A stretch of 64,000 nt of DNA from Actinomadura pelletieri DSM 43383 (GCF_003634705.1 NZ_RBWU01000003.1:434001-498000); one strand, 5' to 3'; positions 1-9,580 are shown, numbered from the stretch's first letter. Numbers and translations are program-made. Notes: generated by a model from the letters alone, not told the origin.

Positions 1-264
1 CGCTACCTGGACGATCCGCCCACGGCGGAGGAGCTGGACACGGTGCTCACGCAAATCGGCGCGGAGCCGTGGGACGTGGCGCGCCTGAACGAGCCGGTCG
101 CGAAGGAGCTCGGCCTGCGGGACCTGGAGCACGACCGGGCCCGGTGGATCGAGATCATGGCGGCGAACCCGGTGCTGATCCAGCGGCCGATCGTCCTCAC
201 CGGTGAGACCGCCGTGGTGGCGCGGGACGACGCCACGGTGCGCAGGGTCGTCGACGTCCGGTGA
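1..264 (+). CDS. ArsC/Spx-family arsenate reductase-like protein (5' end missing)
   Basis: The gene runs in from the left edge; 87 codons are visible in the frame starting at base 1 and end in TGA. The visible part carries 'NEPVAKELGL' and 'NPVLIQRPIV' followed by a GETAVVARD turn, the conserved C-terminal features of ArsC/YffB thioredoxin-fold reductases, in which the Arg of the QRP motif helps bind the oxyanion. The N-terminal Cys motif lies outside the window, so arsenate reductase activity cannot be confirmed; Spx or YffB-like relatives share this C-terminus. The next gene begins 67 bp downstream on the same strand with its own -10 box. Confidence 0.8.
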   Translation, partial: RYLDDPPTAEELDTVLTQIGAEPWDVARLNEPVAKELGLRDLEHDRARWIEIMAANPVLIQRPIVLTGETAVVARDDATVRRVVDVR

Positions 265-318
265 CGCGGCGGACGCCGGAACGTCGACGATCTCCCGCGG
301 CGGGTCGCCGCCCGGGTC

Positions 319-324
319 TACCCT
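319..324 (+). promoter_or_regulatory. -10 box (TACCCT) for a leaderless GNAT gene
   Basis: TACCCT ends 7 nt before the GTG at 332, and no Shine-Dalgarno lies between. This matches the TANNNT spacing typical of leaderless actinobacterial mRNAs. No clear -35 box was seen. Confidence 0.5.
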
Positions 325-331
325 CTGTCAC

Positions 332-934
332 GTGAGGGACCCGAAACTGCGGGAGATCGACGAGCGTGCCTTCCAGCGCAGGATCGGTCCCATGCTGGAC
401 GTCTACGCCGCGGCGATGTCACCGCCGTACGAGCAGCTTCCGGGACGGCACGCCATCATGGAGCGGCACACGTCGTATCCGGGCTTCCGCGCGTTCGTGG
501 TGGAGCGGCGCGGGACGCTGCCCGTCCGGACGGGTCCCGTCCAGGGGTTCGCGTACGGGTTCCACGGGGCGCGCGGCCAGTGGTGGCACGACGTCGTCTT
601 CCAGGCGCTCTGCGGCGTGGGGGACGTCGACCACGCGGAGGCGTGGCTGGAGGACACCTTCGAGGTCGCCGAGCTTCACGTCCACCCGGAGTCGCAGGGC
701 CGGGGTCTCGGCCGGGCGTTGCTGAACGCGCTGTGCGAGGGCAGGCCGGAACGCACCGTCGTGCTGTCGACGCTCGACAAGCATCCGGAGACGCCGGCCC
801 GCGCCCTGTACCGCTCGGTCGGGATGGTGGACCTGCTGACCGACTTCGAGTTCCCCGGCGGCGGGCCCCGCTACGCGGTCATGGGCGGGACGCTGCCGCT
901 CGCGGCGTACCCGGCGCCGTCCAGCAGCCCGTAG
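332..934 (+). CDS. GNAT family N-acetyltransferase
   Basis: A 200-residue protein. Residues about 113-130 carry the acetyl-CoA pyrophosphate-binding motif A ('VHPESQGRGLGRALL', the Q/RxxGxG/A signature), preceded by the beta-4 strand 'TFEVAELHV' and followed by a typical motif B region ending 'ARALYRSVGM'. This supports an acetyl-CoA-dependent acyltransferase; the substrate is unknown. GTG 332 is chosen because it sits 7 nt after TACCCT and aligns with the start of the fold; the upstream in-frame extension to 203 overlaps the ArsC-like gene and is low complexity. The 3' end overlaps the 3' end of metF by 64 bp tail to tail. Confidence 0.85.
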   Translation: MRDPKLREIDERAFQRRIGPMLDVYAAAMSPPYEQLPGRHAIMERHTSYPGFRAFVVERRGTLPVRTGPVQGFAYGFHGARGQWWHDVVFQALCGVGDVDHAEAWLEDTFEVAELHVHPESQGRGLGRALLNALCEGRPERTVVLSTLDKHPETPARALYRSVGMVDLLTDFEFPGGGPRYAVMGGTLPLAAYPAPSSSP

Positions 935-1806
935 ACCTCGCGCGTGGCCGTGGACTTGTTGAACGTGATGAAGTGGATGCCGGGCGCGTCCTGCTCGAGC
1001 AGCTCCCTGCTTAGTTCGGCGGCGTGCTCGATGCCGAGGCGGCGGACGGCGTCCGGGTCGTCCGCGACGGCGTCGAAGCGGGCCTTGACCTCGGGCGGGA
1101 ACGGGGCGCCCGACAGCTGCTCGGACCGTTCGATCGTGCTGATCTGGGTGACCGGCATGATGCCGGGCAGGATCGGCACGTCGCAGCCGGCGGCGGCGAC
1201 GCGGTCGCGGAGCCGGAAGTAGTCCTCGGCGCGGAAGAACATCTGGGTGATCGCGTAGTCGGCGCCCGCGCGGCACTTCTCGATGAAGAAGCGGGTGTCG
1301 CTCTCGATGTCGGGCGAGCGCGGGTGCTTGTAGGGGAAGGCGGCGACGCCGACGCAGAAGTCGCCGTAGGAGCGGATCATCCGGACGAGGTCGGAGGCGT
1401 ACTCGACGCCCTCCGGGTGCTTGACCCACTCCCCCATCGGGTCGCCGGGCGGGTCGCCGCGCAGCGCGAGGACGTTGCGGACCCCGACGGCGGCGAACCG
1501 GCCGATGAGGTTGCGCAGTTCGGCCTGCGAGTGGTCGACGGCGGTGAAGTGGGCGACGGGCGTGAGCGTGGTGTCGGTCGCGATCCGTTCGACGATGTCG
1601 ACGGTCTTGTCGCGGGTGCCGCCGCCCGCGCCGTAGGTCACGGACACGAACGTCGGGTGCAGGGACTCCAGCTCACGGATCGTGCGCCACAGGTTCCGGG
1701 CGCCCTTGTCGGTCTTGGGCGGGAAGAACTCGAACGAGAAGGAGGGGGCACCGGAGGCCAGCAACTCTCGGACGGCCGGGGGACGGGCTGGGCGCAGGCG
1801 TGGCAT
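871..1806 (-). CDS. metF: Methylenetetrahydrofolate reductase
   Basis: A 311-residue FAD-dependent TIM-barrel enzyme reducing 5,10-methylene-THF to 5-methyl-THF for methionine synthesis. Evidence: N-terminal 'SFEFFPPKT' with the catalytic Glu, 'VTYGAGG', 'LALRGDPP', 'CVGVAAFPYKHP', 'GADYAITQMFFRAEDY' and 'ILPGIMPVT', all family landmarks, with normal length. The ATG at 1806 has no Shine-Dalgarno but has TACTCT 6 nt upstream, so a leaderless message is likely. It is divergent from the polyprenyl synthase, with 157 bp between the starts, and convergent with the GNAT gene. A metF-like gene beside a polyprenyl synthase is also found in the mycobacterial Rv2172c-Rv2173 region. Confidence 0.95.
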   Translation of the reverse strand: MPRLRPARPPAVRELLASGAPSFSFEFFPPKTDKGARNLWRTIRELESLHPTFVSVTYGAGGGTRDKTVDIVERIATDTTLTPVAHFTAVDHSQAELRNLIGRFAAVGVRNVLALRGDPPGDPMGEWVKHPEGVEYASDLVRMIRSYGDFCVGVAAFPYKHPRSPDIESDTRFFIEKCRAGADYAITQMFFRAEDYFRLRDRVAAAGCDVPILPGIMPVTQISTIERSEQLSGAPFPPEVKARFDAVADDPDAVRRLGIEHAAELSRELLEQDAPGIHFITFNKSTATREVYGLLDGAGYAASGSVPPMTA

Positions 1807-1812
1807 CCCCCA

Positions 1813-1818
1813 AGAGTA
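1813..1818 (-). promoter_or_regulatory. -10 box (TACTCT) for metF
   Basis: On the minus strand TACTCT is followed by six bases and the metF ATG at 1806, with no ribosome binding site between. This suggests leaderless transcription. Confidence 0.5.
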
Positions 1819-1951
1819 CAGAAGCGGCCGCCGTCACCCGGGGCCGTCGATACGAGTGACCCTCCGCACACCGTACGGCGTTATGTCCATATTTCCGAAG
1901 TTCTAGTGACTTCTCACTTTTCTGGGGGACGGTTACATCTGCCCAGGTGGA

Positions 1952-1957
1952 TACGAT
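1952..1957 (+). promoter_or_regulatory. -10 box (TACGAT) for the polyprenyl synthase
   Basis: TACGAT lies 6 nt before the ATG at 1964. A weak -35 candidate (GGTTAC, 1931-1936) lies 15 bp upstream. The identical box and spacing occur before the NAD(P)-binding gene whose start is 39163. Confidence 0.55.
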
Positions 1958-1963
1958 CACGAC

Positions 1964-3025
1964 ATGTCGACCAGCCGCATCCGCAAGGAGGTCGACGAGG
2001 CGCTTCTGGCCTTCGTCGACCGGCAGCGCCCCGCCCTGCTGGCCATCAGCGACGACCTCGCGCCGCTGCTGTCGGCCCTGGACGCGCTGCTGGCGGGCGG
2101 CAAGCGGCTCCGTCCCGCGTTCTGCTACTGGGGATGGCGGGCCGCGGGCTGCGACGACGGCGCCGACGGCGCCGACGTCGTCCAGGCCGCCGCGTCCCTC
2201 GAACTGCTCCAGGCGAGCGCGCTGATCCACGACGACGTGATGGACTCCAGCGACACCCGGCGCGGACAGCCGTCCGTCCACCGCAGGTTCGAGGCGCTGC
2301 ACGGCGCCCAAGCCTGGCAGGGCGACGCGGAGGCGTTCGGCGCCGGTGCCGCGATCCTGCTCGGCGACCTGTGCCTGTCCTGGTCGAGCGAGATGTTCGA
2401 GACGTGCGGGCTGGGCGGCGACCGCAGGCGCCGCGCGCGGGCCGTGTACGACCTGATGCGCACCGAGGTCATGTGCGGCCAGTACCTCGACATGCTGGAG
2501 ACCACGCGCGGCGAGGCGACCACCGCGACGGCGCTGCGCGTCGTGGAGTTCAAGAGCGCCAAGTACACGATCGAACGTCCGTTGCACATGGGCGCGGCGC
2601 TCGCCGGGGCCCGCCCGGACGTGACCGCCGCCCTGACCGGCTACGGCCTGCCGCTCGGCATCGCCTTCCAGCTCCGCGACGACGTCCTCGGCGTGTTCGG
2701 CGACCCCGCCGAGACCGGCAAGCCCGCGGGTGACGACCTGCGTGAGGGCAAGCGGACCGTGCTGATCGCCCTCACCCTGGAACGCGCCTCGGCGGCCCAG
2801 GCCACGGCGCTGCGCAGGCGCCTCGGCGACCCGGCCCTGGACCGTCCCGGCGTGGACGAACTGCGGTCGATCATCGAGGACACCGGCGGCCTCGCCGCGT
2901 GCGAGGCGATGATCGACCGCTATCTCGGCGAGGCGGAGCGAGCCCTGCGCGCCGCCCCGATCACCGAGGAGGCGCGCCGGGCGCTCGCCGACCTCGCGGT
3001 GGCGGCCACCACCCGGAGCACCTGA
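1964..3025 (+). CDS. idsA: Polyprenyl (geranylgeranyl/farnesyl-type) diphosphate synthase
   Basis: A 353-residue all-helical trans-prenyltransferase condensing isopentenyl diphosphate with allylic diphosphates. The first Asp-rich motif is 'LIHDDVMDSSDTRRG' at about residues 86-100 and the second is 'FQLRDDVLGVFGDP' at about 235; GGKRLRP near residue 45 binds IPP. Such enzymes feed quinone, carotenoid or polyprenyl-phosphate synthesis; product length cannot be read safely from sequence. The ATG is 6 nt after TACGAT, fitting a leaderless transcript. It is the counterpart, by position next to metF, of mycobacterial idsA2. Confidence 0.93.
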   Translation: MSTSRIRKEVDEALLAFVDRQRPALLAISDDLAPLLSALDALLAGGKRLRPAFCYWGWRAAGCDDGADGADVVQAAASLELLQASALIHDDVMDSSDTRRGQPSVHRRFEALHGAQAWQGDAEAFGAGAAILLGDLCLSWSSEMFETCGLGGDRRRRARAVYDLMRTEVMCGQYLDMLETTRGEATTATALRVVEFKSAKYTIERPLHMGAALAGARPDVTAALTGYGLPLGIAFQLRDDVLGVFGDPAETGKPAGDDLREGKRTVLIALTLERASAAQATALRRRLGDPALDRPGVDELRSIIEDTGGLAACEAMIDRYLGEAERALRAAPITEEARRALADLAVAATTRST

Positions 3026-3115
3026 GCGAAGATCGCGGTTCCACTGCCGGGCGTCCCGGTCACGCGGTACAAATGAGGAAATCCTTCGTCCATCCCGCCC
3101 AGCCGGAGTCCCCCA

Positions 3116-4210
3116 GTGCCGCACGACACCTCCTGCGGGAGGATGAGCCCCCGTCCCGCGCGAACCGCAGCCGCCCGTCCCGGACGTCCCGTCGGGGCGC
3201 CCGCCGCGAGCCCCGGTCGCGCGCCCCGACGGGTCCAGGACGGCCACCCGGCCCGCGGATCCGGCGCGCGGCCCGCCGTCCCACCCGGCGCCCGCGCCCC
3301 GCTCGCCCCTGACGACCCGCGCGGCCTCGGCGGCTACACGCTGCTCGGCCGGCTCGGCGAGGGCGGCCAGGGCGTCGTCTACCTGGGCCGCGACGCCGAC
3401 GGCGAACTCGTCACGGTCAAACTGCTGCGCGGCGGCGATTCGGCCGGTGAACGGGCGCACCGCAGGTTCGTCAAGGAGGCGGACGCGGCGCGGCGGGTGT
3501 CGGGACGGCACACCGCCCGCGTCCTGGACGCCGACATGACCGGCGACCGCCCGTACATCGTCTCCGAGTTCGTCGAGGGTCCGCCGCTCCAGCGCGTCGT
3601 CGAGGACCGCGGCCCGCTGCCCACGCCGAAGCTCCGCAAGCTCGCGCTGCGGACGGCGGCGGCGCTCGCCGCGATCCACCGCGCGGGGATCGTGCACCGC
3701 GACTTCAAGCCCGGCAACGTGCTGCTCGGCCCGGACGGCGCCAAGGTCATCGACTTCGGCATCGCGCGCCTGGATCTGGACGGGGACGACGCCACCCCCG
3801 TGACGACCGGCCCGGTCGGCACCCCCGCCTACATGGCGCCCGAGCAGATCGAGGACGAGCCCGTCGGCCCGCCCGCCGACGTGTTCGCGTGGGGCGCCAC
3901 GCTGGTGTTCGCCGCGACGGGCCGCCCCCCGTTCGGCACCGGGCCGAGCGCGGCCGTCATGCGGCGCGTCACGTCCCGCAGCCCCGACCTCGGTGATCTG
4001 GAGGGGCCGCTGCGCGATCTCGCGGCCCGCTGTCTGGACAAGAATCCCGCCGCCCGGCCCACGGCCCCGCAGATCGTCCGGGCGCTTCGCGAAGGGCAGG
4101 GTCCGATGCCGAAGCCGCGACCGACCCGAATCCCGCGTTACCGATGGCGGATGATGGTCGCGCTCGCCGCCGTCGTCACCGGCGGCTTCGTCCTCGGCCT
4201 GCTGTTCTGA
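3116..4210 (+). CDS. Tail-anchored Ser/Thr protein kinase
   Basis: A 364-residue protein. Residues 1-70 are Pro/Arg/Ala-rich and probably disordered; the kinase domain runs from about 74 ('YTLLGRLGEGGQGVVYLG') to 330. Catalytic residues are present: Lys102 in 'VTVKLL', His-Arg-Asp 194-196 within 'HRDFKPGN', Asp-Phe-Gly at 213 and 'YMAPEQ'. A single hydrophobic segment, residues about 343-364, ends the protein, so it would be tail-anchored with no extracellular sensor, unlike PASTA kinases. GTG 3116 has GGAG 8 nt upstream; ATG 3143 is an alternative. The stop codon lies in the first unit of an 18-bp tandem repeat. Target unknown. Confidence 0.88.
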   Translation: MPHDTSCGRMSPRPARTAAARPGRPVGAPAASPGRAPRRVQDGHPARGSGARPAVPPGARAPLAPDDPRGLGGYTLLGRLGEGGQGVVYLGRDADGELVTVKLLRGGDSAGERAHRRFVKEADAARRVSGRHTARVLDADMTGDRPYIVSEFVEGPPLQRVVEDRGPLPTPKLRKLALRTAAALAAIHRAGIVHRDFKPGNVLLGPDGAKVIDFGIARLDLDGDDATPVTTGPVGTPAYMAPEQIEDEPVGPPADVFAWGATLVFAATGRPPFGTGPSAAVMRRVTSRSPDLGDLEGPLRDLAARCLDKNPAARPTAPQIVRALREGQGPMPKPRPTRIPRYRWRMMVALAAVVTGGFVLGLLF

Positions 4211-4288
4211 CCGGCCCTGCTGTTCTGACCGGCCCTGCCGTTCCGACCGGCCCTGCCGTTCCGACCGGCCCTGCCGTTCCGACCGGTC
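4199..4288. repeat. Five tandem 18-bp repeats beginning at the kinase 3' end
   Basis: Five contiguous 18-bp copies of the form CTGCTGTTCTGACCGGCC. The first contains the kinase codons Leu-Leu-Phe and its TGA; the second keeps the in-frame TGA; in copies 3-5 TGA is replaced by CGA and CTG by CCG. It fills the space to the small acidic gene on the other strand. Confidence 0.9.
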
Positions 4289-4319
4289 GTGTCCTTCCCA
4301 CGGGGCTTGCCGGGTCGGT

Positions 4320-4475
4320 TCACCAGTGCGGCGGACGGTCCTCGAACAGGCGGGAGTCGTCGTCGCCGCGCCACTCGCCCCAGCCGGTGTCGGTGTCGTC
4401 GGACGTCTGGTCCGGCAGGATCTCCAGGTCCTCGTCCAGGTGGACCGGCCGGTCGTCGTCGGGTCCCACGCTCAT
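4320..4475 (-). CDS. Small acidic conserved actinobacterial protein
   Basis: A 51-residue protein starting 'MSVGPDDDRPVHLDEDLEI' and ending 'EDRPPHW', very rich in Asp and Glu, with no membrane segment or known domain. I recall similar short acidic proteins of unknown function in other actinobacteria. The start is uncertain: ATG 4475 has a weak GGGGAT just upstream, and in-frame alternatives lie at 4484 and 4526. It follows thiE on the same strand, and the tandem repeat lies immediately past its stop. Confidence 0.65.
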   Translation of the reverse strand: MSVGPDDDRPVHLDEDLEILPDQTSDDTDTGWGEWRGDDDSRLFEDRPPHW

Positions 4476-4532
4476 GATCCCCATTGTGGGCGATCGAGCG
4501 GCGGCCCGCACTGTGATACGGGTCAAAGCGCG

Positions 4533-5207
4533 TCAAACGTCGGTGGCCAGCCGGCGCGCGAACTCGGCCGCGGCGGCGCCCGGATCGTCCGCCTCGGTGA
4601 TGGCCCGTACGACCACGACGCGGGTCGCGCCCGCCGCCCGGACCTCGGCGAGGTTGCCGAGGTCGATCCCGCCGATCGCGAACCAGGGGCGCGTCACCCG
4701 GCGTCCGGCGACGTACTCCAGCAGCTTGCGGCCGGGCGCGGGACGGCCCGGCTTGGTCGGCGTCGGCCACACCGGACCGGCGCAGAAGTAGTCGACGCCC
4801 GGCTCGACGGCCGCCGCCGACGCCTGCTCCCGCGAGTGCGTGGACCGGCCGATCAGCGTGTCGCCGCCGACGATCTCGCGGGCGGCGGGCACCGGCAGGT
4901 CGTCCTGGCCGAGGTGCAGCACGTCGGCGCGGACGGCGTGCGCGACGTCGGCCCGGTCGTTGACGGCCAGCAGCGCGCCGTGCCGCTCGCACGCCGCGCG
5001 GAAGACCTCCAGGTAGGCGATCTCCTGGCGGGCCTCCAGGCCCTTCTGGCGAAGCTGGACGATGTCGACGCCGTTCCCGAGCACGGCGTCGAGGAACTCC
5101 GGCAGGTCGCCCTGCCGTTCTCGCGCGTCCACGCACAGGTACAGGCGGGCCCTGCTGAGCCGGGCGCGCAACGCCACGCCGCGTTCGGTCGGAAGATGCC
5201 TGGCCAC
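4533..5207 (-). CDS. thiE: Thiamine-phosphate synthase
   Basis: A 224-residue TIM-barrel enzyme joining HMP pyrophosphate and thiazole phosphate to give thiamine monophosphate. Signatures: '[14 protein letters not shown]', '[10 protein letters not shown]' (pyrophosphate-binding Gln and Arg), '[26 protein letters not shown]', 'IGRSTHS', '[15 protein letters not shown]' and 'FAIGGID'. Length is normal. The GTG at 5207 is preceded by TAGCCT and six bases, so it is probably leaderless. It lies about 1.9 kb from the thiOSG operon on the opposite strand, so thiazole synthesis and coupling are both encoded in this region, but no TPP riboswitch is seen before thiE. Confidence 0.95.
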   Translation of the reverse strand: MARHLPTERGVALRARLSRARLYLCVDARERQGDLPEFLDAVLGNGVDIVQLRQKGLEARQEIAYLEVFRAACERHGALLAVNDRADVAHAVRADVLHLGQDDLPVPAAREIVGGDTLIGRSTHSREQASAAAVEPGVDYFCAGPVWPTPTKPGRPAPGRKLLEYVAGRRVTRPWFAIGGIDLGNLAEVRAAGATRVVVVRAITEADDPGAAAAEFARRLATDV

Positions 5208-5213
5208 GCGGGA

Positions 5214-5219
5214 AGGCTA
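5214..5219 (-). promoter_or_regulatory. -10 box (TAGCCT) for thiE
   Basis: On the minus strand TAGCCT precedes the thiE GTG by six bases, with no Shine-Dalgarno; leaderless start inferred. Confidence 0.45.
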
Positions 5220-5247
5220 CCTTTCACGTGCTCGAACCCATGCCGGT

Positions 5248-5283
5248 GGGGTCGCGCGCCGGTGGCGCCGTTCGCGCGACCCC
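5248..5283 (-). terminator. Hairpin between the Rv2175c-like gene and thiE
   Basis: A perfect 11-bp inverted repeat, GGGGTCGCGCG with CGCGCGACCCC, separated by 14 bp, lies 22 bp past the stop of the Rv2175c-like gene. There is no T-run, so termination is a guess from position. Confidence 0.45.
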
Positions 5284-5305
5284 GTTCGGTGGACGAGTGG
5301 GCGGG

Positions 5306-5689
5306 CTAGAACGCCAGTGCCTGGGCGCGGCGGCGGACCTCGGTTCCCCGGTTCTCGGTGAGCGCGTCCACGGGCGTTCCCGGCAGCGTGTCGTCCGCGG
5401 TGAACAGCCAGCGGATCGTCTCGACGTCGTCGAACCCGGCGTCCGACAACAGCGTGAGGGTGCCGGGCAGGCCCTTGATGACCTGACCGTCCTTGATGAA
5501 CGCCGCGGGCACCATCGGCTGTCCGTCCCGGCGGACGGCCATGAGCCGGTGCTCGCTGATGAGCTGCTTGATCCGGTTGGGCTTGATCCCGAGCCGCTCG
5601 GCGGCCTCTTTGAGGGAGAGCCATTCCCCGGCGAGGGCGTCGGTCCGGGGGTCCAGTGCGCTGTCAACGGTTGCGTGCATCTGCGTCAC
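5306..5689 (-). CDS. Rv2175c-like DNA-binding protein
   Basis: A 127-residue protein with an N-terminal winged-helix segment ('WLSLKEAAERLGIKPNRIKQ' and 'LISEHRLMAVRRDGQPMVPA') and a C-terminal helical region ('LPGTLTLLSDAGFDDVETIR', 'WLFTADDTLPG'). This matches Rv2175c of M. tuberculosis, a DNA-binding protein phosphorylated by the kinase PknL. A PASTA kinase is encoded 5 kb away, so the kinase-substrate pair may be kept here. The N-terminal Thr residues around position 8 are candidate phosphosites by analogy. GTG 5689 has only a weak AGGCAGGG upstream. Confidence 0.88.
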   Translation of the reverse strand: MTQMHATVDSALDPRTDALAGEWLSLKEAAERLGIKPNRIKQLISEHRLMAVRRDGQPMVPAAFIKDGQVIKGLPGTLTLLSDAGFDDVETIRWLFTADDTLPGTPVDALTENRGTEVRRRAQALAF

Positions 5690-5759
5690 GTCACCCTGCC
5701 TACCACGTCCTCGGAACCCTCAAACCCCCTGCACAGGCGTGAGGTTCCGCGGGTGATCG

Positions 5760-6971
5760 CTATCCGCGAACGGCCTGGCGGACGGGCACGTCCGGGTCGG
5801 CGATCGCCGCGGGGTCCACGGGCGTCCCGGCGGCGATCACCCGCCGCGCCTGGACGAGGTCGCGGGGCCGGTCGACGGTGAGGATCGCGTCGAGCCGGTC
5901 GCCGGTCAGCCACGCCACCGCCCACTTCGGGTCGGACGGGTCACCACGGTGGACGATCCGTTCCGCCGAAGCGTGACTGCCCGCGTACTGCACCATGCGC
6001 CCGAACTGCTCGGACCAGAAGTACGGGACCGCGTCGTACACGGCGTCCTGGCCGAGGAGGGACGCGGCGGCGACCTCCGGCGCGTTCAGCGCCACGTCCC
6101 AGTGCTCGACCAGGAGCCGCCGCCCGTACCGTGCCGACCACCAAGAGGCGCAGTCGCCGACGGCGACGACGTCCCGGCGGACCGAGCCGGGCTCCTCGGC
6201 CCCCACGTAGGCGCGGAACGAGCCATCGGTGACGACCCCGCGCTCCAGCAGCAGCCCGGAGCCGTCCAGCCAGGACAGCTCGGGCCGGACGCCGACACCG
6301 ACGACGACCTCGTCCGCGTCGATCCGGTCGCCGCCCGCGAGGACGAGTCCGCCGTCCCGCACCTCGGCGACCTTGACGCCGGTGCGCAGCTCGACACCCG
6401 CCTCCTCGTACCAGGGCGCCGTGTACGCGCCCACCTCGGTCCCGATCGCGGCGGCGAGCGGGGTGTCGGCGGCCTCGATGACGGTCACCGAGCAGCCCCG
6501 CTTCGCGGCGGCGGTGGCGACCTCGGCTCCGATCCAACCCGCGCCGACGATGACGATCCGGGCGCCGGGGACGAGCCTGGACCGCAGGTCGCGGGCGTCG
6601 TCGATGGTGCGCAACACGTGCTGGCGCCCGTCCCCCGGCAGCGTGATCGGTACGGCCCCGGTCGCGATGACCAATCCGTCGAACGGCAGGTCACCGGCCG
6701 TGGACGCGACCACGCCACCGGCCGGATCCAGCCGCAGGCCGGTGGCGCGCTCGCCGAGGAGCAGCTCGCAGCGCAGCACGTCCCAGTCGGCGTCGACCGT
6801 CGTGTCGTCGGTCTCGCCCGCGAGGACGGCCTTCGACAGCGGCGGACGGTCGTAGGGCCGGTACCGCTCGGCCGAGACGAGCGTCAACGCACCCTCGTGG
6901 CCGTTGCCTCGCAGGGCCTCCACCGCGCGGAGACCGGCGAGCCCGCCGCCCACGACGATCACCTTGTCCAT
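5760..6971 (-). CDS. FAD/NAD(P)-dependent ferredoxin-reductase-like oxidoreductase
   Basis: A 403-residue flavoprotein. The N-terminal 'VIVVGGGLAGLRAVEALR' binds FAD; 'PYDRPPLSK' at about 43-51 is typical of bacterial ferredoxin/rubredoxin reductases; 'VIVGAGWIGAEVATAAA' near 150 binds NAD(P)H; 'VVAVGDCA' near 287 is the second FAD motif; a reductase C-terminal domain follows. The electron acceptor is not encoded next to it. ATG 6971 has TAGGGT 7 nt upstream and no Shine-Dalgarno. It is divergent from the TPP-riboswitch thiO operon, with which it shares a short promoter region; a role in supplying electrons for thiazole synthesis is possible but only inferred. Confidence 0.9.
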   Translation of the reverse strand: MDKVIVVGGGLAGLRAVEALRGNGHEGALTLVSAERYRPYDRPPLSKAVLAGETDDTTVDADWDVLRCELLLGERATGLRLDPAGGVVASTAGDLPFDGLVIATGAVPITLPGDGRQHVLRTIDDARDLRSRLVPGARIVIVGAGWIGAEVATAAAKRGCSVTVIEAADTPLAAAIGTEVGAYTAPWYEEAGVELRTGVKVAEVRDGGLVLAGGDRIDADEVVVGVGVRPELSWLDGSGLLLERGVVTDGSFRAYVGAEEPGSVRRDVVAVGDCASWWSARYGRRLLVEHWDVALNAPEVAAASLLGQDAVYDAVPYFWSEQFGRMVQYAGSHASAERIVHRGDPSDPKWAVAWLTGDRLDAILTVDRPRDLVQARRVIAAGTPVDPAAIADPDVPVRQAVRG

Positions 6972-6978
6972 AAAGGTC

Positions 6979-6984
6979 ACCCTA
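6979..6984 (-). promoter_or_regulatory. -10 box (TAGGGT) for the flavoprotein gene
   Basis: TAGGGT on the minus strand ends seven bases before the ATG at 6971; leaderless start inferred. Confidence 0.45.
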
Positions 6985-7014
6985 ACCAGGCGTCGTGCCG
7001 CATTCGCGGGGCCG

Positions 7015-7020
7015 TAAGGT
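7015..7020 (+). promoter_or_regulatory. -10 box (TAAGGT) for the thiOSG transcript
   Basis: TAAGGT lies about 25 bp before the riboswitch aptamer, so transcription starting near 7027 would include the whole aptamer. No convincing -35 box was seen. Confidence 0.4.
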
Positions 7021-7043
7021 GGAAGCAGGCGAAAACAGCACAA

Positions 7044-7135
7044 AGCGCGGGAGTCCGGTACGACCGGGCTGAGAGGGCGGCTGGAACGGGCCGCCGACCG
7101 CCACGACCTGATCCGGATCATGCCGGCGAAGGGAG
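7044..7135 (+). promoter_or_regulatory. TPP riboswitch (THI element)
   Basis: The conserved blocks appear in order: GGGCTGAGAGGG (7066-7077, pyrimidine-binding arm), GACCTGATCCGGATCATGCC (7105-7124) and GGCGAAGGGA closing P1. It lies directly before thiO. The terminal AAGGGAG is both the aptamer's 3' strand and the only Shine-Dalgarno candidate for ATG 7141, so TPP binding would be expected to hide the ribosome site rather than act through a terminator; none is visible. Confidence 0.95.
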
Positions 7136-7140
7136 CGCGC

Positions 7141-8264
7141 ATGGAGATCGTGATCGTCGGGGCCGGGGTCATCGGCCTCGCCACCGCCTGGCGCACCGCC
7201 GCGGGCGGCGCCACCGTCACCCTCGTCGATCCCGAACCCGCGAGCGGCGCGACGTCGGTCGCGGCGGGGATGCTCACCCCGGTCAGCGAGCTGACCTACG
7301 GCGAGGAGCCGCTGCTCCGGCTCGGCCTCGCGTCCCGCGACCGGTACGGCGCGTTCGTCGCCGAACTCGAGGAGCTGACCGGCCTCGGCACCGGCCACCG
7401 CACCGACGGAATCATCGAGGTCGCGTTCGACGCCGACGACCTGGGCTATCTGGACGATCTACGCCGTTTCCAGGAGAGCCTCGGCATCCCGGTCGAGACG
7501 CTGACCGGACGGGAGTCCCGGCGGCTGGAGCCGATGCTCGCGCCGGGCGTCCGCGGCGGCCTGCTCGCCCCCGAGGACGGCTCGATCGACCCGCGACGGC
7601 TCGCCCCCGCGCTGCTGGCGGCGGGCGAACGGCTCGGCGTCCGGCTCGTCCGGCGGCGGGCCGCGGAGATCGTCGTCGAGCGCGACACGGCGGTCGGCGT
7701 CCGGTTGGACGACGGCACGACGATCCGCGCCGACCGGGTCCTGCTGGCCGCCGGGTCCTGGTCCGGCGACCTCGCCGGACTTCCGCCCGGGACCGTTCCA
7801 CCCGTCCGTCCGGTGAAGGGGCAGGTGATCCGGCTCCGCACCCGGACGCCGTTCCTCGGCCGCTCCACCCGCGGGCTGGTGAAGGGCTCGTCGGTCTACC
7901 TGGTGCCGCGCCTGGACGGCGAGATCGTCCTCGGCGCCACCCAGGAGGAGATGGGCTTCGACACGCGCGTCACGGCGGGCGGCCTGTGGGAGCTGCTGCG
8001 GGACGCCCGCGAACTGCTGCCCGGCGTCACCGAACTGGAGTTCGCCGAGGTGTCGGCGGGCCTGCGTCCCGGGTCCCCCGACAACGCGCCCGTGATGGGG
8101 CCGTCCGCGCTGCCCGGCCTGTTCGTCGGGACCGGGCATTTCCGCAACGGGATCCTGCTCGCCCCGGTGAGCGCCGACATCCTGTCCGCGATGCTGCTGG
8201 ACGGGCCCGTTCCCGACGTCGCCGGGCCGTTCACGCCCGGCCGTTTCTCCCCCGAGGTGCACTC

Positions 8265-8268
<4 letters not shown>
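7141..8268 (+). CDS. thiO: Glycine oxidase ThiO
   Basis: A 375-residue FAD-dependent amine oxidase of the DAO family that converts glycine to dehydroglycine (iminoacetate) for the thiazole ring of thiamine. N-terminal 'IVIVGAGVIGLATAWRTA' is the FAD dinucleotide-binding motif; 'ATSVAAGMLTP' is a ThiO landmark; 'PVRPVKGQVIRL' and 'LRPGSPDNAPVMGP' near the C-terminus complete the family pattern. ATG 7141 is chosen because it follows the riboswitch-embedded Shine-Dalgarno. It overlaps thiS by ATGA, consistent with translational coupling. Confidence 0.95.
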
Positions 8269-9580
<1,312 letters not shown>

